Assembly (NCBI GenBank): GCA_001662425.1
Contig: BDDC01000230.1
Location: 19,505 to 83,504 of the forward strand
From: Chlamydomonas sphaeroides
Taxonomy: Eukaryota > Chlorophyta > Chlorophyceae > Chlamydomonadales > Chlamydomonadaceae
DNA length: 64,000 nt
Direction: 5' to 3'
Under the pieces are notes generated by a model. It saw nothing but the letters and a program-made list of their open reading frames with translations, did not search any database and was not told the DNA's origin. Each line of letters starts with the position of its first letter. Position 1 is the stretch's first letter. Positions 21,871-32,822 of this stretch are shown one piece after another. Made by a program: the position numbers and the translations under genes.

Positions 21871-24800
21871 ATGGCGGACCACCGTCGCGGCGTACCCGAC
21901 AGTCGCTGCTTACCTGGCGCCCAGGGGGCATGCTGCATTAGCGCAAGCTGCAAAGGTCTCGGCCGCGGGCCCACAACCCGCAGCCCCGATGCCGAGCGCC
22001 GCCGCTGCGGCCACGCCGCGCCCGGCGGCAAGTCACTCTCGCTGGCGCTCGCTGTCGTCGTAGCCCTGGCAGCCACCTCTAACGTGCAAGGTGGGCCGGC
22101 TTGCTTGCGACGGTCGGCCACACCTGGCATTCCCAGACCTCGCCCGCCCGCCGGCACGCAACTCGCGCATGCAGCGCCTACCGAGTGCCGACGCTGCAGT
22201 GTCGCCTACGCGGTCCCAGAGCCTTTCCGCAGTCTGATGCTCACGCGCGGCCCAACCGCCACCTCCCTGCACTCGCCGCTGTGCTCCACGTATGCTGGTT
22301 GCCCGCTCGCAGGCTGTGACCCGGCCGACGCGCAGGGCGTGCTCGACATGCACAACCGCTACCGCAGGCTGCACGGCGTGGCCGACCTGACGTGGAGCGC
22401 CAGCCTGGCCGCGGGGGCGCAGGTGCGTGGCGGCACACGGCGGATAGGTGGCAGGTCTGTTTGCCTCAGCATATGCCTCAGCATCGATACGCTGCACGCA
22501 CGCCCGCCGCTGATGCTCCCGGTGTGGCTCTGCGATGCGGCATCCCGGCATGTCCCGGTACCAACCGGGGGTGACACCTAGAGCCAATTGACCCCAACGG
22601 CACGACAGGACGCTGCAGAGCTACCAGTGTCACACAGTCGCGATCTAGTGTACGGCGCCGTACGGCTTGGTCCATTGGCACGCGCGATCAGCCCATGTGC
22701 GCCGCACCCTACCTGCCGGGATCGGACCCGGACCGCAGGCGTGGGCTGACAACCTCAACCAGAACGCGTGCGTGCGCTTCCAACACTCAAACACGCCCGG
22801 TGAGCGTCGCCGTACCTGCCTCATTGTGCAGTAAGCGCCGTGTTCACGAGGGCACAGCTAGCTCGTGCGTCCAATCGACATCGCGGGCCTGCATGCGGAA
22901 TGTACGACACGGTGTACGGCGCAGAGAGGGGGGATATGCAGCTGCGGAGCGCCGTGCGAATAATGAGCAGGCCCCTTCACCTCCACCCCGCCCACGTGCG
23001 CATCCGCCGTACACTGTATCGTACACTGTAGGCGTGGGCGAGAACCTGGCCAACGAGATGACATCCGTGCCGAGCAACCTGGGCAATTGCGTGCGCCTGG
23101 GGTCGCGGTGGTACGACACTGAGGTGGGTGGGTTGTATGTGCCGGACACAAAGCGCATGCGGGGCGGCGTGGCATGGGTCCTGTTTGCCGGTCTTCGAGG
23201 GTCTTCATCATGAATACAGCCCTACTGGACTGCTACACACTTAGCATGTGCACATGTTTGGTAGCCATGCATACCGGGACGCTCTCGATATGCGGCTTGC
23301 GAAATTCGCTGTACCCTGCCTCGCCATTCGCCTGCTGCGTGCAGCTCAAGCACTACAACTGGGCCGCTCCCGGGCAGAAGGAGAGCATCGTTCCCTGGCG
23401 CAGCGAATTGCCCGTACTCCACTTCACGGTACGCACCTCGCCCGCCCGCGCGGTCATTGGAGTGAGGTTACCATGCAGCTAGCAGGTCGTGCAGCCATGC
23501 ATGCCGAGCAAGCCTTCCGTACACAAATGACACGCATGCTTGTCGTGAATTGTACGGCAGTCACGCATGTCGTCTGCTCCTCCGTGCCCGCTGCTCGCTG
23601 CCCCCAGGCAATGGTGTGGGCGGGCACCACCCAGCTGGGCTGCGCGAGCAACGTGAACACGACGTACTTTGGCTGGACCTGCCGTACGCTCGTGTGCCGG
23701 TACGGCAACAGCTATGGCAACGTCATCGGCCAGTTCGCGAACAACGTCAAGCCCCGCACGGACGGTAGGTGCCCCCTCGTGCCGGCCACGGCATTGCCGG
23801 CATTAGTAATGACGAGCTGTGGCGAGTTTGTCCGGCAGTGGGGCTGCGACAGCCGCATGCCGTTGCTTGCAGCAGCCGTGCCCCGACCTGGCTACCCCAC
23901 CCGGGGCCTTGGGGCGTACGCGTGCGGGCGGGCGCCTCATCACAGGCTGCGCGCTGACGTACGGCGGCCGTAACCCACCCCTGCCCACCCCAAGCAACGT
24001 CGCTGCCCTCCCCGTGGACTGGGAAGGTTGCTGCAGCCATATGGGCGCGAGCCTCGGGTTCGGAGGTTGCCGACGCGGTTGCAACACCGGCAATACATAC
24101 CCTCCCCGCCCCGCCCGCCCCGTGCGCCCGCCCTCGCTTCCCAACGAACTCGCAGGTTGCGCGCGGCCCGTGGGCTTCTGCAACCAGACAAGGGCCGTGC
24201 TGCTCAATGTAAGCAAGGGCAGGCGGGGGCTGTGTACCGCGTCGTCACTGAATCTGACGGCACGCCACGCCGCGCCAGCCTTCACTCGAGGGCTGCAGTC
24301 CCTCACCCAGAACAGGCGGTGCGCATAGCACATGGCTAGCTGCACCGCGTGGGCAAGAGCCCTGACCTCGGCATCTACCTGGAGGGGGCGTGACGGGCAC
24401 GGGCCAGCCCGCACGGGCATGGCCGGGGGCTGCAGGGGCGGGCTGCCTACGGGCTGTGCGCCGGGCCTTTCCCCCCTTCCCGCCCGGGTCCGCTGCAAAC
24501 AGGGGCTAGACAGGTTACTAAAGCCGCGCTTACACATCCTTTCCCACATGTATCCACTGCACGCGCCAAGACAGCTTGGATTGCGCTCCCTCTCAGGCCG
24601 ACTGCCGGGACGGCGACTCGAGGATGGACTGGGCGTGCATCCAGGTGGGTGCGGTGCGGCGATCAAGCCGGGGGCGTTGCACGTTGCCGTTGCCCCCAAT
24701 GCATGGCGCATCACGCCGGCGGGCATGCTAGCTAGGCGCATGACTTGTCGTGGTTGGCTCGCTGCCGCGGTGCTGCCGGAGAGCCTCCGCTGGTCGTCTG

Positions 24801-27800
24801 CACCTGCCTGCTTGCGGCCGGGGAACAAACCAAACCACACACGCATCGACACCCTGCGCTGCCGAACTGAGCGAAGCCCTCTACCTCCTGCGAAGTCCTC
24901 TACAGCGGCTGCCTCGCCAACCTGCCAGCCATGCGCCCTCTAACACACGACACACCCGCCGCCACGCACCGCCGCGCGCCTACCGTGCGTCCGCACGCAG
25001 GAGAACGGCACCCGCTCGACAATCCTGTCGTCCAGGAACTGCGCACAGCGCGTCAACGCCCCCCAAGCGACGTGCGTGGAGGCCTTCGGTGCGTTGCATG
25101 AAAGGCCCTTTCCAAACACAGCTAGTTTGACCCGCGTCGCTTGAGCATCCAGGGCTATCAAGCTGCATAGAATACGCGGTTGTCTGCCGAGCAGGTTGAG
25201 GATCTTCGGCCGCCGATGCCGTCTCCTCGCCGCACCTTAAATGCTGGTCGCCGCGCGCCCTGCCATCGTCTCCCGATGCCGTCGCCCGTCAGGCTGCCCT
25301 GTCCCTACTGGCTTCTGTAACTCCACCGGCGTCGTCAACGCGTCCGCCACTGTCAACACTACCCTGGTCACTGCCGCCGATTGCGACTACGATGGCAGGC
25401 CCGACGTGTAAGTAACCGCGAGCGAATCCGTCTGGGGCTGTGGTCCGCGGGCTGACCTGGGCCGCGGCCTGGCACGGATACGAGCTCCCGCCGGGAGGCA
25501 TAGGCCGCGCCCCGCCCCGCCCCGGGGACGAGCGCTAGCCAGGGCATCAGGGAACACTGCTCTTATGCATGGAGGTCGGCATCGGGGTTGCGTGGGGGCT
25601 AGGGGTTTGAAGGCGGAGGGTGGGGGTGTGAGGGCGCGGGCTCACCGTGGTCAGTGGCAGGGTAGGAGGATGCAGGAAGGCCAGCGGCGCGCTCCTTGAC
25701 CGGCCACCCACTCGGCGCCTCCCGCTGCCAACCGGGCTCACGCCTTCCCTTCCGCAGCACCTGCGCCCGCTCCGACGGCACCGTTGGCTACATCCTGTCT
25801 GGCCGCAACTGCGGCGTCGTGAATCGCGGCGTCCGAGGCGACTGCCCCAACGTGTTTGGTGAGCTCCTGCGCACATCGCATGCTCCTACGCGTACCACAT
25901 GCGCTGCGCGGTGCAGTGGGTTTCGCTGCCTGTCGCGCGCAGCAGTTCTGATACATAGTGGTTGGGCCGCGCGTGCAGTGCATGCCCCGCGGGTCCGGTC
26001 CGGTCCGCTCCGGCGGGCGCCGCGGCCGGCCATCAGCGCGCTTGCTTGGCCGCGCCAAGCCAACACTACTAGGCAGCTAGCACAGCTCCTTGCTCGTAGC
26101 TCGGTTGGCAGGCCGGAGCTGGGCCCCTCGCCACGCCGCCGCCGCGCCGATGGAGCAACGTGGCTGTTCCAGTGCCTGTGCGTGTGGGGTCGGAGTGGTG
26201 CGGCGAGCGAGGCCCCAGGGCCGCCCCCCTCGCCGTCCCGGCTCCTCCAGCCACCGCCTGCTGCTCCACGGCCCCACGGCCCCAGCTGCACAGCCACGCT
26301 GGCCATGTTGGTTGAGAGCCCTCCCACGCTGCCTCCCTCCCCTCCCCTCCCCTCCCTGCACGCACTCGTGCCGCTGTTGATCCCGCCTGCAGCCACCGCC
26401 TGCCCCACGCCTGAGTACAACCCGGCGACGAGCAGCACCTGGTGCTCGGCGTCGGGGCAGCTGCTACGACAATTGCACTGCGACAACGACAACCGGCTCG
26501 ACTGGTGAGCGGAATAATAATAACAATGATAATAAACTGAACGCCGGGGGTCACCCTTGGGATCGCTCCTGGCGTGGAGACTGGTGAGCGGCTTCGTCCG
26601 GCAGCAGGGCTACCTGGTGTCGCCACGGGAAGCATGCGCTCCCGAGCACACACTCGCTCGCAACATGCTTCTGCGTGCACATGTATCCAGAGCCTCGCGG
26701 CCCGAGCTCCCGCCTGTGTGGCTAGGCACTCTGCATGCTGCACCGAGCAAATCGGGCACACACGGGGCGGGTGGTATTATTCTATTCCGTCCCTAACATT
26801 GAATACACGCGACCCTTCGTCCGTCCCTCGCCCTCCCCCTGCCCCGCCCTCCCCTGCCCTGCCCCGCCTCAGGGCCTGCACCGACCAGGGCAGCACCCGG
26901 GCCGCGGTGCTGTCGAGCCGCTGGTGCGCCACAGCGCACTTCAAGACGGGCTGGCCCAACGCTACCACCACAATGTGCCCCCGTGCCTTCCGTGAGTCCT
27001 CAGCGCAATCAGGGACGCAGGGCTGGGCTATCTGGCATGAGCCTACGTAGGATGGACCGCATCGGGGTCGCAGGCACCGCCAAAACAAGCGGGCCTGCAG
27101 CGCTGTGTGCGTGGTAGCGCCACAGCCGTGTGCTAGCTTGCCTCTGCTGCTGCGGCTGTCGCTGTGTGTATGTGCACATGGCCCCCATCCCATCCCTGGT
27201 CACCCAGCGTACCTCCTGCCTGCGCGTGCGTGCCTCCGTGCCCACGTGCCCATATGCGTGCGCCCCCTGCCAATCCGCCCATGTGTCTGCGGCCAGCCAC
27301 CTCCGGGTGTGCCGGGGGCCTCCTGGCTTTGTTTCGTTGCGTGCGGCACGCTCGCTGCGTGCGTAGGTCCAACCTACCGCCGCATGCAGCGACTCGCACC
27401 GACCTTGATTGCAGCCTGCTATTTCGCACCTCCCAAGGGACACCCTTTTCCAGACGGTCACAAGCTGGGCCGCATGCTGAGCCGAGCCTGCTGCTGCAGT
27501 CGCTGCACCCCGACCCGCTCGCTCCCATGCTGACGGCATCGAGCGCGGCGCGCGGGCTTACACTCGGATACTGCAAACTAGCCCGTTCATCGCCGGGTAC
27601 AACCCCACCCAATCCCAACAGAGACGTCAACGACCTGCCCAAACATCACGGGCTACACGCTGTTCAAGGACGTGGACCACCTGCCCTCACTGATGCCAGG
27701 TGCCGGCCGCACCGTCAACGATATTTTCACGTGAGGCCCGCCGGCGCGTGGGCGTGGGTGCCGGCCCAATAAACACAGCGGCTGCGATCACGTACGGGCT

Positions 27801-29632
27801 TGTGCTTGCCTGGCGCCACCGAGCGACCTTCACCGCGCGATCAAGCGCACAGCGCGCGCCTCAACTGACCCACGGACCCTCCACCCCGCCGCCTCCCTAC
27901 GGCCCCGGCCTTCCTCCCATCCTCCATTCCTTCCGCCCGTGTCCGCCCGCAGCTACCCCGGCAACAACGCCAGCCTTGCCGTCTTCCACCGAACCGACGC
28001 GGCGCGGCGCTGCAACGTCAACCCACAGTGCCGCGGCTTCAGCCACTGGAACTACGGCTCCGTGCTAAAGCGCGACGCCACGCTCAACTTCAAGTCGCCG
28101 GGGACCTGCTTCTACCGCAAAGATGACGTCGGTGAGGCCTCCTCCTGGCATATGTGCTGAGCTGCTGCGTCTCTCTCGACACACCCGCGCCCTGCCGAGC
28201 GCTATCATCCCGATACATTATGGTAGCTGCACTCCTCTTGGGGGGTTGCGATGTGACGAATTCTTCTTCGCCGCCAATGGCGACCCGCTATTGTGTGTGG
28301 CTGTGTGCTGCATCGCGCCAAGCCCGTGGCCGTGTGGGGGCTGCCAATCGGGTCACGTTGAGACGAGCGCGCCACAGCCCATGCCGATGCAGGCGCATGG
28401 GTAGCGGCTCCTGCGTGGGTCCATGCCCCAGATACCGCCGCCACCGCACATCTGTCGCACTCGCTTGTTTCTGTGATGCGCTTCTGCGCGCAGCTCTGCT
28501 GGTCCCAAACTGCAAGCGAGTACAACACCTGCCAACGCCAGACCTTGCTCCCCTCCTCGCAGCGTCCGGGCCCCTCAACGAGACCCTGACGTACGTTGCG
28601 GTCACTACGACAGCCTCGGCCTGCGTCACACTGGGCAGCACGTTGACCTCGGTGAGGGAGGGCAGTGAGTGTTGGGGGAAGCGCCGTGGTGGCACATGCG
28701 CATGTGCCGCATGGCGCGCTAGCGCACCTACGTGCCGGCGCACGCGCAGTACGGCAGGCCTTTTGCCGATTGCCCTCTGCCCTCTGCCCACTGCCCTGCG
28801 CCCTGCGCCGCCGGCCCTGGGCACCTTCCTCCGCCCAGATGACCGGCGCTGCGATCGCGGCGCTGCCCGAGGGCACTCCGCTGCAGCAGCGCGCCTGCGA
28901 CGGACTGATGCAGCAGAAGTTCTACGCCATCAGCACAGGTGCGCCGCACCCCAACAGACACAGCAGGCGCAGCCCCGCCCGCCAGTGTCACAGGCGCTAC
29001 CGCGCCCCACCTGATCGGCCCCTGCCCCAACGCGGTCCTGCCTGCCTCCCTTCCCCACCTCGCTCGCCTCCCCCTCTGCCTGCGCGCAGAGCCTCAGCGC
29101 TGGCGCCTGCGCTCCGGCTCCCGCACCGGCCCCTGCCTGGGCTTCCTCGGAGCCAACACCACCCTCGGCGCGGCCTGGACGACGGTCAACTGCAGCAGGC
29201 CGGGGCAGCCCGTGCCGCCGGAGCAGCAGCTGGTCGCCACCCGGATCGGCACCTCCACACTGTGAGGCGCTGGGCGGGGGCGCGTGGGGCTGCGGCGCGA
29301 GCATGCGGCGACGGGCTCCAGCAGAGGCCACAGCAGCATCTCAGCCTAGGATTCACCAGGGCACTGAACGACGGCGAGCACTGCTGCCGGATGCGTCGCT
29401 CGTCAAGCCCTTGTGTGGATACGTGCACCCTCTGCTGTGCCGCGCACCCCCAAAACCCCGCTCCCCGCCCCCCTCCCGCCACGCTCGCAGGTTCACGCTG
29501 CGCCCACCCCACGTGGCCAGCCTGACGGCGTGCGTCGGCGCGGCCGCCAACAGCGCGACCAACGGCACCCGCTTCGAGCTGCAGTCGTGCGCAACGAACG
29601 TGCGCGGCCAGGCCTTCACGTTCGAGCCCTAG
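21871..29632 (+). CDS. Secreted CAP-domain protein with Asp/Cys repeats, PAN-like and ricin-B-like segments
   Basis: Nineteen exons join without a phase break to 739 residues: 21871-22090, 22313-22422, 22739-22799, 23032-23123, 23345-23428, 23608-23764, 24156-24208, 24597-24644, 25001-25088, 25293-25407, 25758-25858, 26393-26504, 26873-26991, 27622-27730, 27953-28131, 28494-28651, 28839-28938, 29090-29261, 29491-29632. Exon 1 ends in a signal-like stretch (SLSLALAVVVALAATS) about 55 residues after the only in-frame ATG, so the true start may be in another exon. Exons 2-6 are a CAP (PR-1/SCP) domain with its usual residues: MHNRYR, QHSN, VGENL, LHFTAMVWAG and VCRYGNSYGN. Exons 7-13 hold three Cys/Asp repeats. 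Exons 14-15 are PAN-like (RRCNVNPQCRGFSHW, TCFYRK). Exons 16-19 resemble a ricin-B beta-trefoil (QQKFYAI, PCLGFLGANTT, TACVGAAANS, GQAFTFEP). An extracellular role is inferred. Confidence 0.9.
24156..26991 (+). repeat. Three tandem protein repeats with a Cx-D-x-D-x-R-x-D-type motif (within CAP gene)
   Basis: Each repeat spans two to three exons. Repeat A (exons 7-9) has CARPVGFCNQT, DCRDGDSRMDWAC, SSRNC and ATC. Repeat B (exons 10-11) has CPVPTGFCNST, DCDYDGRPDVTC, SGRNC and GDC. Repeat C (exons 12-13) has ACPTPEYN, HCDNDNRLDWAC, SSRWC and TMC. The acidic motif resembles calcium-binding DxDxDGxxD loops, but no EF-hand or dockerin helix is visible, so calcium binding is only a suggestion. Confidence 0.75.
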
Positions 29633-30469
29633 CTCCAAGCAGGGACAATGCAAGCTTGCCTGACGGCGTCGGCCAGCGCCCGCCGCGGCGCCCCACAATG
29701 GCTTCGGTTGATGTGGGCGTCAGGTACCGCAGCAGCCCGCCGGGTCTTGATGAGGGCCCTCGGCTGTTGGGCAGAGCGAGCGACGCCGCGCCCACGTCGG
29801 GCCATGGCGGCGGCTGGCCGCTGGCTGTACGGGCCGGGGTGCGGGGTGCGGAGAGCTGCGGTGTGTGCTACGCATGTTGTGTGTCGTGTGAACATATGGA
29901 GTTCCTTGCCTTGTAGCATATCTCCGCGTTGGCGACGCCGGTACTTCGGCGGTGATGGTGGTGGTGGGACTTGCGTTCCCTGGCTTGCCCGTTATCACGT
30001 GTCGCCCCTGTACCGGCGCTGGCACGCTGGCGCGGCTGCGATCCTGCGAGTGCGGCGACGCGCTGTCGGCGTGCTGCCGAGAGGCATCTAGATCATTCAT
30101 GCCCTGGGCTGTGGAGCGACACGTGTTTGTGTTGTTGCGGCCGAAGCCGCGGGCCCTGCAAGCAACCGCAGGCGGCCCGGTAGGGTGCACACGAGCAACG
30201 GACTTCAGTGCATTTGCAATGCCTAAGTGTGTGTGCGTGTGGCTCATTTATATATAGGACACAGTGGTGTACACCCCCCACCCCCCGCGCGCGCGGCACG
30301 CCCCTAGTGACCCCTTGCATGTTGGTTGTGCGGTCCACGGGTGGAGGACCGAGCGAGCGGGCGAGCGAGCAGGGGCGCTCGCATGAGCCGCGGCGCGCAA
30401 ACGCGGGTACCGCGCTGCCCGCTGCGAAGCTATCCCACTGTGGGGCGTTGGCGTTCACGTTTGCGGCGG

Positions 30470-30870
30470 AATGCTGTGGCATGTCTAGGAGTGCGGCTGC
30501 ACATGCGGGGCGGCTCGTCGTGCACGCGGCACTCCCTTTGACTACATACAGTTCCCGTGCGAGTCTGGGGGCCTAGGGCCGCGGCACGCGAAAGCGTGCA
30601 CGTGCGTGCATGAGCAATGAAGGTACAGGCTGCGAGCTGTCGCAGGCCGCGCGTGCTGCCGTGATGTGTGTCCTAAGCTAGCGCGCGGCTAGCGCACGTT
30701 TCTGGTGGGACGGGGAGGCCCTCGGTTTCAAGGCCGGGCCCCGCTCGAGGGTCAAACGATGGCGGGGGTGCGTACATAAACGTGAGGTAGGGATGCGCCG
30801 TGCCGCGCCGCGACGGCGCGGCCGCCAACGGCCAATCAAGTGCTGGGTTCGAGCCCGCCTCGCCTAGGCA
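30470..30870 (+). repeat. Dispersed repeat, copy 2 (partner at 19140-19640)
   Basis: See copy 1 for the shared blocks. This copy continues into GGGTTCGAGCCC, which resembles the B box of a tRNA-type RNA polymerase III promoter. No tRNA cloverleaf can be folded around it. Confidence 0.6.
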
Positions 30871-31236
30871 GGATGCGGCCGCCGGCTTGGGTCGTCGCCA
30901 CGCTCGGTGGTTCAAGGTGGCTGGGAGCCCTCCGCCAACGGAGCTACGGTGTGTCCAGGCTTCAGGCGGGATGCGGAGGTGACCCCGGCCCTGGCCGGCC
31001 TAGGCGAAGCTAGCCGTGCCTGACCCGGGGCTTGCGGCGCAGCGCTCCAGTGTCTGCACCTTGGCGGCGGCCCGGCCACAGGGCGCGCGTGTGGGGCGCA
31101 CAGCGGCCAGTCCGTCGAGGAGGCCGAGTGGCGAGGTGCCAGGCCGGCTAACCGCAGCTGCTATGGCATAGGGCGCCTGCTGGTCGCTGGCCGCCATCCG
31201 TGCGCGGGCTGTGCGGGCCGCTGGCCCCTGGGCTGC

Positions 31237-32220
31237 ATGCCGCCGTGCAGTCGGCTTCGGCAGACGACGTACAGGTACCGGCCCGAAGGGGTTGGCCCGC
31301 GGTCGTCGGTGCCCGAGGTGGGTGCCGGGAGCGGCTGGCGCGGCATCCGCCCCATTGATTGCTGTGCGCTGGCTGAGGGCCCCAACATGGTTGTGGCTGG
31401 CGTCAGGGGCGCGCGCGATCGTTGGTACGTGTTGACGCTAGCCACGTCCGAGGCGCTTGCGGCAGGCCTGCAACTCGCTGGGAGGCACACTGGGAGCCGC
31501 AGCTGCCGCCCGCCGCCCGGGGGCTCGATGGAACCCTGCCGCAGGGAGCCAAGCAATTGCACCTGCACCGCACCGCCACCCGTGTCAAGTTCCGGTAGCC
31601 CCGGGGGCTGGCTGTGGGTGGAGTCGTGGGGCTGTGCCGAACATGTTGGCGCACACCTAGTGGGCAGGTTAGTACCAGTGTGTACACAGCAACCAGCTAA
31701 ACTGATGCGGCAGCATCGCGAGCCCGGCTCGCGCGACCCTGTAAAAGCGCAGCCCCCTACTGTTTGCAGCAGAGAGGTGCAGCCGTCCTGGTGGGCATAG
31801 CGTGATGCGGTGTGCCCCGTTCCTGGCGGGGCACGCCATGTGCGGAGCCCTGGTCCGTGCGCATCTTCTGCCTTATTTGCTACGGCAAGGACCCACGTGG
31901 TGCACCAGCTTGCTTGCAGCGCTGTAGGCTGTTCTAGCTGTACTTGCCCCCTCGTGCCGGTACCACTCCACTGCCCGGGCTGAGCTGCTGTGTGTGTTGT
32001 GGGTGCTGCCCAGTCGTGTACCGTAGTGTGGCTGCTGCCCAGTTGGTCACTGCCACATGCCCATGCCATCAACCTGGACACAGGGACAATTAGGCCGCTT
32101 GTGCCTGGGGGCCCAACGGGCACTGACGAGCTTGGGCCTGCTCACACGGCCTGGGTAGTAAGTCGGCCTGCAGGGCCCCGGCCGAGCTTGGGGCAGTCCC
32201 GAGCCCCTGTCCGGCGCTGA
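31237..32220 (+). pseudogene. Possible degraded coding region
   Basis: Two plus-strand stretches look more protein-like than their surroundings: about 31270-31480 (IRPIDCCALAEGPNMVVAGV, then RDRWYVLTLATSEALAAGL) and about 32060-32170 (HAINLDTGTIRPLVPGGPTG). They are in different frames and separated by low-complexity sequence, and I could not connect them by valid splice sites. The wording is reminiscent of beta-propeller proteins, but this is a weak impression. Confidence 0.2.
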
Positions 32221-32348
32221 GTCATGCGCCTGCACTTCCACAGCACGCTGTGAGTGCCCTGGAGTGGCTAGAGTGACCTGCTTGCCGTGCTTGGTGCGTG
32301 CGTCACGACCCCTGACGGCTCGTTCGGATGTTAAAGTCCCCATGCTTA

Positions 32349-32353
32349 TTACA
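32349..32353 (-). terminator. Candidate TGTAA polyadenylation signal
   Basis: TGTAA on the minus strand about 470 bases past the stop at 32823 of the GPI-type protein gene. Inferred from position and algal usage only. Confidence 0.35.
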
Positions 32354-32822
32354 TCCCTATACATCGCGGCTGAGCACAGCTGTCCGCACTCCGCAGCATC
32401 GCGTGCATGCAGGCCCCGGCGTGCAGCAAACCCAACACCACCAGGTTTGACGGAACAGGGGAGGCAGCGCACTAATGAACACAACTCATTATTGAAAGAA
32501 GCGTCAGCACAGAGCGCCGACAGCTACGCCAGCGCTCGCTCGGCTTGTCCGGCGTCAGTGGTGTCATATACCGTACTTGTGAATGTGATCGCAAAAGGAC
32601 GCCAGTCAGGGCAAAAGAAACAACACGCATGGGTGCGGACGGCATGGCGGTGTCGCATCGTCGCTATGAGCACCACGGCAAGTCAACAGCGCGCCGCACG
32701 GGCCGACGCCGAAGCGCCCAACCCCCAAGGCTGCGCCGGTCCGGTTCCAATAGTGTGGTCATCATTGCGTACCGTACCGTCAATATCGCACATCACTTAA
32801 AATCGCGTCACAACGCAGCAGT

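Larger units (their letters stand above)
29633..32822. other. Convergent spacer with dispersed repeat
   Basis: It lies between the CAP gene stop and the stop of the next minus-strand gene, so both 3' UTRs are here. It contains repeat copy 2 (30470-30870) and a possible degraded plus-strand coding region (31237-32220). No clear TGTAA follows the CAP stop; a minus-strand TGTAA lies at 32349-32353. Confidence 0.4.

Noticed and set aside
30840..30870. Possible tRNA gene
   Set aside because: Only the B-box-like GGGTTCGAGCCC is present. No D-arm, anticodon stem or acceptor stem can be paired around it.
31161..32123. Open frame of 320 codons on the minus strand
   Set aside because: It is Ser/Thr/Gly/Pro-rich with no domain. 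The plus strand of the same DNA looks more protein-like.
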